Shown in pieces: positions 60,601 to 64,000 of a stretch of DNA of 64,000 bases. How positions within the stretch are numbered: position 1 is the stretch's first letter; each line of letters starts with the position of its first letter. Position numbers and translations under genes: made by a program. This DNA is from Lachnoclostridium sp. (GTDB lineage: Bacteria; Bacillota; Clostridia; Lachnospirales; Lachnospiraceae): assembly GCA_023665475.1 (NCBI GenBank), contig JAMPEB010000009.1:40181-104180 (forward strand). The letters are read 5' to 3'. The notes beneath the pieces were generated by a model. It worked only from the letters and a program-made list of their open reading frames with translations. It was not told the origin of the DNA and did not search any database.

Positions 60601-63391
60601 TAGCAGTCGCATCATTGCCTGTTAAAGTAAATTTATTCGCGTTATTTGTATTATCAATCTTATATCCTGTAGCGGAAACAGATGCCACATAGTTTGTGTT
60701 TCCTGCAACCCTTCTAAGAATGGCATGATAGCTCCCATCCGTCCCTATGTCTGCTGTCACAATCTCCGCTTTGTCATTATCAAGATTCTTAAATCTGATT
60801 GCTGTAATATTGTTTGCGGCTGCACCGGAAACGGTTCCGCTCACCTCGACCTGATTGATGGGATTGTATTCCTTTAAAGTAATGGCGTAAATCTTAACAT
60901 CTCCACTCGAAGTAATTGACAAGTATTTCTGTCCGTTCACTTCTTGAATATAATCCGTAATATCATCAATCACAACGGGTTTTGCTGATGTACTCATCCC
61001 CAGTTTATAGCCGCTTTCCGTAGAACCAATATATGTCAGACGATCTTCATTGGTTCCTGCAAATGTTGCGGAATATTCAACTTTTGTTGTGTCGTCTTGG
61101 ATAGGAAGATACAAAACAACCCCAACACGGAACCTTAACTGACCACTATCAATAGTACAACCTGAACTGCTTCCCGCATTCTTATATAAAATACCGGAAG
61201 TCACGGTATTTGTACCGTCCAAAATACCATTTACTGTCGGCGTTACTTTTTGGGTATAACCCGTAAAATCATAGGTAACCGTCCGGGTGACTCCTCCGGA
61301 TTCCACCGGCACATCGGGAATCTCAGTTTCCTCGCCATCCTTCACGGGAATAACACATACATATGCAATATATGCCTTTGTGGCAGTCTGTCCCTCTGCC
61401 TTTGTATACTCAGGGTCCAGCTCCAGAGTAACGCTTCCCTCTGTGCCCTGATACTCATAAACAATGGTATTGTTACCCTTCGTCTTGCAGTCATCCAGAG
61501 TGGCATGTCCTGCCGTCACGGTTGTCTGTGATGTCTTTACGAATACTCCTGTGTTGCTGCTTGCCTCAAGAGCCGTACAATCATTGTTATTGTCTCCTCC
61601 GACAACAATATAGCTGTTCCCCGCTACCTTGAAGGTCAATTTATTATCGGATTTGAATTCGATTCCATATTTCGCATCCTTGTAAGCTGCACTGTGATAG
61701 TTTCCCGCATTAAAGGAGAACAAGCCCGCATTGTAAGTGTTTGGTATTGATGTCACTTCCGTAAAATCATAATAATAGGACTTTCCCTTTTCTACAGCGG
61801 ATGCCTCCAAGCCATTGACAAATCCTTCCTCTGCTCCGGGGGTCTCCGGCGTAGTGGAAGCCATCTCGAACACTGCCTTGATTTCCACATTAGCCGTACC
61901 CATTGTAAACTTATTGTTTGCAACGGACACACCGCCACTTACCACTTCCCATTTTTTAAATTTATATCCGTCATTTGGAGTAGCTGTTAAGGTAACCTCT
62001 GTTCCTTCTTTAGCAGAAGCCTTATCCGCCGAAGCAGTACCGTTTTCATCGCTCGTAACGGTAATATCATACAGCGTAGCCGGTACTTCATATGCCTCAA
62101 CCTTAACGGAACCCAGATAGGTGTCTCCGGTTGCAAGAATCGTTGCATAGCCATCCGTACCGGTTACGATAAAGGTCTGCTCCACCTGTTGCTTTGTGGT
62201 ATCCGCCGCCTGCCCATCCACGGAATATTTTCCATAATAATCTACCACTGTTACCTTGGAAGAACCGGACACAGGAACCTTCACGGTTGTGCCTGTATTC
62301 ATCTGCGCCCAATCGGTCCGGCTTTTAGCATCCCACTTAGCGCCGGACGCGGATGCGTCAATTTCAAGACCATCCACTGTAGCGGTTGTGCCGTCTGCCT
62401 CAGCATTCCCGGCTTGCAGCAGCTTACCACCGTTTTCTGACCCCAGATACTTACTGCCGCTACGGAAACTCCACTCTGTGGGAGTCTCGGTCGGCTGGGG
62501 CTCTACCGGCGTAGTGGAAGCCGTCTCGAACACTGCCTTGATTGTCACATCAGCCGTGCCCACTGTAAACTTATTATTTGCAACAGTCACACCGCCGCTT
62601 ACCACTTCCCATTCTTTGAACTGATATCCGGTATTGGGAGTAGCCGTCAAGTTAATCTCCGTACCTGCTGCAGCGGAAGTCTTGTCCGCGGTAGCGGTGC
62701 CGTTTTCGTCGCTTGTAACGATAATATTATATGTAGTAGCCGGTTGTGTGGCGGATGTCTCGGTTACTTCCACTTTAAAGATATACGCGCTACTATTAGA
62801 GGAACCCAGATAATAAGTTCCTCCATCTGTCAAGGTCAACTCTGAGACATAAGCTTTCCCTTCTTCCAAAGTCTCACTAGTTGTAGTAGCAGCATTTCCA
62901 TCTTCTTTCAAAATAGTTATCTGGCGATTCGGCAATTCACCAGTGTTTGAATCAGGTTTACCGCCATACACCCACCATACCTTTACCTTTGCGCTTGCAC
63001 CCGTTTCAAATTTAATGGATGCCTGTGTGGTTTTTGCCGTTCCCTGTGTATTAAATCGGGCTGTTCCTGTATAACCATCGGAAAATGTTTTTGATTGGTT
63101 AATATTTACTTGAGAGCCCTTAGCCTTTCCAGTTTTTGAGTCCGTACCATTACCATAAAACAGTAAGGTAAAATCCCCCTTTACCTCGCTCCAATTTGAT
63201 TCCTGCGCAGCTACCTCTTCTGTATACACTGTGCCGATATCCAACACTTTCGAACCGCTGCCGCTTGTTGCATCAGTTTCCTCCGCTTGGGCTGTTACCC
63301 CCCCGAAGGAAAGACTTGTGACAATCATTGCCGCAGATAACATCCACGCCAATTTCTGCCGTATTGACTTTCGCTTTTCTACATAAGCCAA
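57635..63391 (-). CDS. giant secreted pectin methylesterase (CE8) with LysM
   Basis: The product is 1918 residues. It has a signal peptide (about 1-37, ending AQAEE) and several carbohydrate-binding-like beta modules (about 45-215, 305-440, 520-850). Two InlB-B-type repeats start near 219 and 440 (ITVTSDENGTASADK; GYKFKKWEVVSGGV). SDR/prealbumin-like repeats span about 855-1125. The CE8 beta-helix spans about 1130-1450, with SSQDTLYTG near 1317, GTTDYICGDG near 1340 (catalytic Asp) and LARAWG near 1404. A Pro/Glu/Thr and Asp-rich linker, the conserved domain (about 1689-1870) and LysM follow. It should demethylate pectin, making substrate for the PL9 lyase. The start appears to be a TTG with GGGAGG nine bases upstream. 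Confidence 0.88.
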   Translation of the reverse strand: MAYVEKRKSIRQKLAWMLSAAMIVTSLSFGGVTAQAEETDATSGSGSKVLDIGTVYTEEVAAQESNWSEVKGDFTLLFYGNGTDSKTGKAKGSQVNINQSKTFSDGYTGTARFNTQGTAKTTQASIKFETGASAKVKVWWVYGGKPDSNTGELPNRQITILKEDGNAATTTSETLEEGKAYVSELTLTDGGTYYLGSSNSSAYIFKVEVTETSATQPATTYNIIVTSDENGTATADKTSAAAGTEINLTATPNTGYQFKEWEVVSGGVTVANNKFTVGTADVTIKAVFETASTTPVEPQPTETPTEWSFRSGSKYLGSENGGKLLQAGNAEADGTTATVDGLEIDASASGAKWDAKSRTDWAQMNTGTTVKVPVSGSSKVTVVDYYGKYSVDGQAADTTKQQVEQTFIVTGTDGYATILATGDTYLGSVKVEAYEVPATLYDITVTSDENGTASADKASAKEGTEVTLTATPNDGYKFKKWEVVSGGVSVANNKFTMGTANVEIKAVFEMASTTPETPGAEEGFVNGLEASAVEKGKSYYYDFTEVTSIPNTYNAGLFSFNAGNYHSAAYKDAKYGIEFKSDNKLTFKVAGNSYIVVGGDNNNDCTALEASSNTGVFVKTSQTTVTAGHATLDDCKTKGNNTIVYEYQGTEGSVTLELDPEYTKAEGQTATKAYIAYVCVIPVKDGEETEIPDVPVESGGVTRTVTYDFTGYTQKVTPTVNGILDGTNTVTSGILYKNAGSSSGCTIDSGQLRFRVGVVLYLPIQDDTTKVEYSATFAGTNEDRLTYIGSTESGYKLGMSTSAKPVVIDDITDYIQEVNGQKYLSITSSGDVKIYAITLKEYNPINQVEVSGTVSGAAANNITAIRFKNLDNDKAEIVTADIGTDGSYHAILRRVAGNTNYVASVSATGYKIDNTNNANKFTLTGNDATATQNFTIVTAEIANVGGTLTGVPDSALIGGELKAELVPADTALEKVELTLTKTGDGTYTFASTPIEPNMNYTVTLTNADDYEVTAPLTKAAGTYTDVAIAATPKALVAVSGAFVTSDKKTPGVSKITFTNMDTPDYKYTFDVTGGSYTANLRAGEYETSVVTTGGYEAFDHVSVGAAAVTNDVYLQADPDTSAVAYQAEIKVGEGQQFEKIADAVAYITRMTRGESDRVTIDLTDELYREQLVINTPNITIKGNGATVTWYYGVGFSYYSAKPIDAKTTYYDEAYAVDKYNKERIAQNPGHWGATVNLLAGAKGFQAENLIFENSLNRYLTEEEIADGAADNLATGVTNRTKSDIDVRAKASKERACVLYIQADDTEYRDCKFLSSQDTLYTGDDNENSYFVNCVLEGTTDYICGDGNPVFDQCTLSMYSYSDQTATGSYIVASKEKGKHGYLFKDCKIVTTSDEGLKPTSGNYLARAWGAGTVVYYNTEVESADIIDSVAYTKMNVDVELAKYSEYNTHTPDGTAVDTSKRPKSVTIMTEEDAAKVVLQDYFDTWSPEYYEAADNKDDLVVSKDPDADSPVSEIETEGTVEFKDGETVVTGNVEIKAVAQTDASAEIKAKVEQIKEAATAAKQEVKAVLYYDIGAYLVKGGVEKEVTLTSGTIRIKLQYPEGFGSQNGIIVMHETDDPQTLTAKDKETDGFWITANSFSSFTVVFTATVPTQSEEPTTPEEPTTPDEPTPVVPGDSSDDDDDDSSAGGSAAEFVAEVDWNATAIAVDTAAKNKAARNIDVTAGDRYEVPTNVLNKLKGTNDTLALHSGGGITLSITGTDIKTNASTTFKMAMSHGNVIPASVANQVLATATESRIFSMEDKSSYPFVVNVHVNLGAANAGKTAYLYYYDEKSNSMMISGSFRITATGQAMFAIYRGDEYIIAVSDKPAAVKGKYVVQKGDSLSRIAGKAGITLNKLMTANPQIKNANLIVPGQQINLP

Positions 63392-63865
63392 TGAAATCTA
63401 CCTCCCATTCTTTTTTATTTTTGTTGTGGTTCCATAATTTTTGCGACCATATTTTGCAATTCGCTTTTTGCGATTGGCAGGGCGAAAACTCCTGCCAAAC
63501 CTTATCGTGTTTCCGCACCGGATATCTCAAAATTCCTGCCCAAAGCTTGCCGAAAGCAGTGAGCCGATTACTGTTTTTGGCGGTTTCACAGGCATTTTGC
63601 GCTATTCTTGCGAAACAGAGTCTCCAAAACGGAAACCCTCCCACTTTTTCAACTATAGCATTTTATTTTTCAAAAAGCAATTCTACCCCCCCGAGTTTAT
63701 TTCCATTTATGACAATTTTGTATGTTTTTGATAGTTTTTTATTTCTGTTTTTGGTTATTTTGCCAAGTTCGGATATTTCGACATAAAAATGACTGTGGCA
63801 GTACAAAATGGTTTGAAATGTCCTGTGCACAATTCAAAAATTGCGCAATTTCTTAATAATACAAA
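63392..63865. other. long upstream region of the CE8 gene with stem-forming sequences
   Basis: No gene is seen. Stem candidates include a perfect eight-pair hairpin TTGGCAGG/CCTGCCAA (63474-63481 with 63491-63498), TCGC/GCGA just beside it, and an imperfect GTGCACAATT/AATTGCGCA dyad near 63823-63846. The part from about 63650 to 63860 is AT-rich and could hold the promoter, but no strong -35/-10 pair stands out. I could not match the leader to a known riboswitch. Confidence 0.4.
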
Positions 63866-63903
63866 AAAGCCGCCGCCCCACCGGAAACCCGGTGGGCGGC
63901 AGC
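63866..63903 (-). terminator. terminator of the LysM gene at the right edge
   Basis: GCTGCCGCCCACCGGG pairs with CCGGTGGGGCGGCGGC, followed by TTTTTTG on the minus strand. It is nearly identical to the terminator of the CE8 gene. Confidence 0.85.
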
Positions 63904-63935
63904 TCCTTTAAAACTCTTGATAATGCATTCTCTCC

Positions 63936-64000
63936 TTACTGGAGGTTGATCTGCTGGCCCGGAAGGATCAGGTTTGCATTCTTGATCTGGGGGTTCGCAC
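63936..64000 (-). CDS. C-terminal end of a third LysM protein (partial)
   Basis: The last 21 codons read NPQIKNANLILPGQQINLQ before a TAA stop. They align with the LysM ends of the PL9 and CE8 proteins (NPQIKNANLIVPGQQINLP). The following noncoding DNA, including the terminator, is also shared. The gene continues beyond the right edge and is probably another secreted, wall-bound enzyme of the same set. Confidence 0.85.
   Translation of the reverse strand, partial: ANPQIKNANLILPGQQINLQ

Noticed and set aside
63392..63660. Possible cyclic-di-GMP riboswitch ahead of the CE8 gene
   Set aside because: The GCGCAAAATGCC stretch recalls the GEMM motif, but the conserved second half with the GGTAGC/GTTACC helix cannot be found.

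Overview
The window reads as chromosomal DNA of an anaerobic gut Firmicute, most likely a Lachnospiraceae member (inference). Support: Clostridia-type gene content and order (ireB-ruvX-DUF1292-rnj-ylbF-mltG-trmR-trhP; hrcA-grpE-dnaK-dnaJ behind a CIRCE element), a type III glutamine synthetase, a DUF6465 protein, a YjfB-type motility protein, strong purine-rich ribosome binding sites, and frequent TTG and GTG starts. Most genes lie on the minus strand.

Layout. 1-4.9 kb: end of a yjfB gene, cvfB, then a tight unit of a Septu-type defence pair (ptuA ATPase, ptuB HNH nuclease), a CPBP membrane protease and an acyl-ACP thioesterase. 4.9-11.6 kb: an accessory stretch with a large lipoprotein, an IS30-family element, a hicAB toxin-antitoxin pair caught between that element and a remnant of a second copy, then AT-rich orphan genes. 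11.7-16 kb: a chemoreceptor, tRNA-Gln(CUG) and glnN. 16-19.3 kb, plus strand: a three-gene GtrA / GT2 / GT-C glycosylation cassette. 19.3-29.5 kb: RNA modification and RNA decay genes (trhP, trmR, mltG-like, ylbF, rnj, DUF1292, ruvX, ireB, mtaB, thiI, cysteine desulfurase) plus an HPr-like protein. 29.9-36.8 kb: a BlaR1/BlaI-type sensor-repressor pair, rsmE, prmA, a DUF4143 ATPase. 36.9-42.9 kb: the heat-shock operon and a DUF6465 gene. 43-46 kb: a GntR-regulated ABC exporter and tadA. 46-52.2 kb: an oligopeptide importer (oppABCDF). 52.4-64 kb: giant secreted pectin-degrading proteins, a PL9 pectate lyase and a CE8 pectin methylesterase, both ending in the same module plus LysM, with the tail of a third LysM protein at the window edge.

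How the parts fit. The pectin cluster looks like a cell-wall-held degradation system: CE8 would demethylate and PL9 would cleave. The RNA genes concentrate on tRNA anticodon-loop and thiolation chemistry. Several minus-strand genes end in the same two-hairpin palindrome module, and a second palindrome family with GCGAAACT ends occurs twice. These repeat families, the Septu operon, the hicAB/IS30 neighbourhood and the shared pectinase tail are the points most worth following up.
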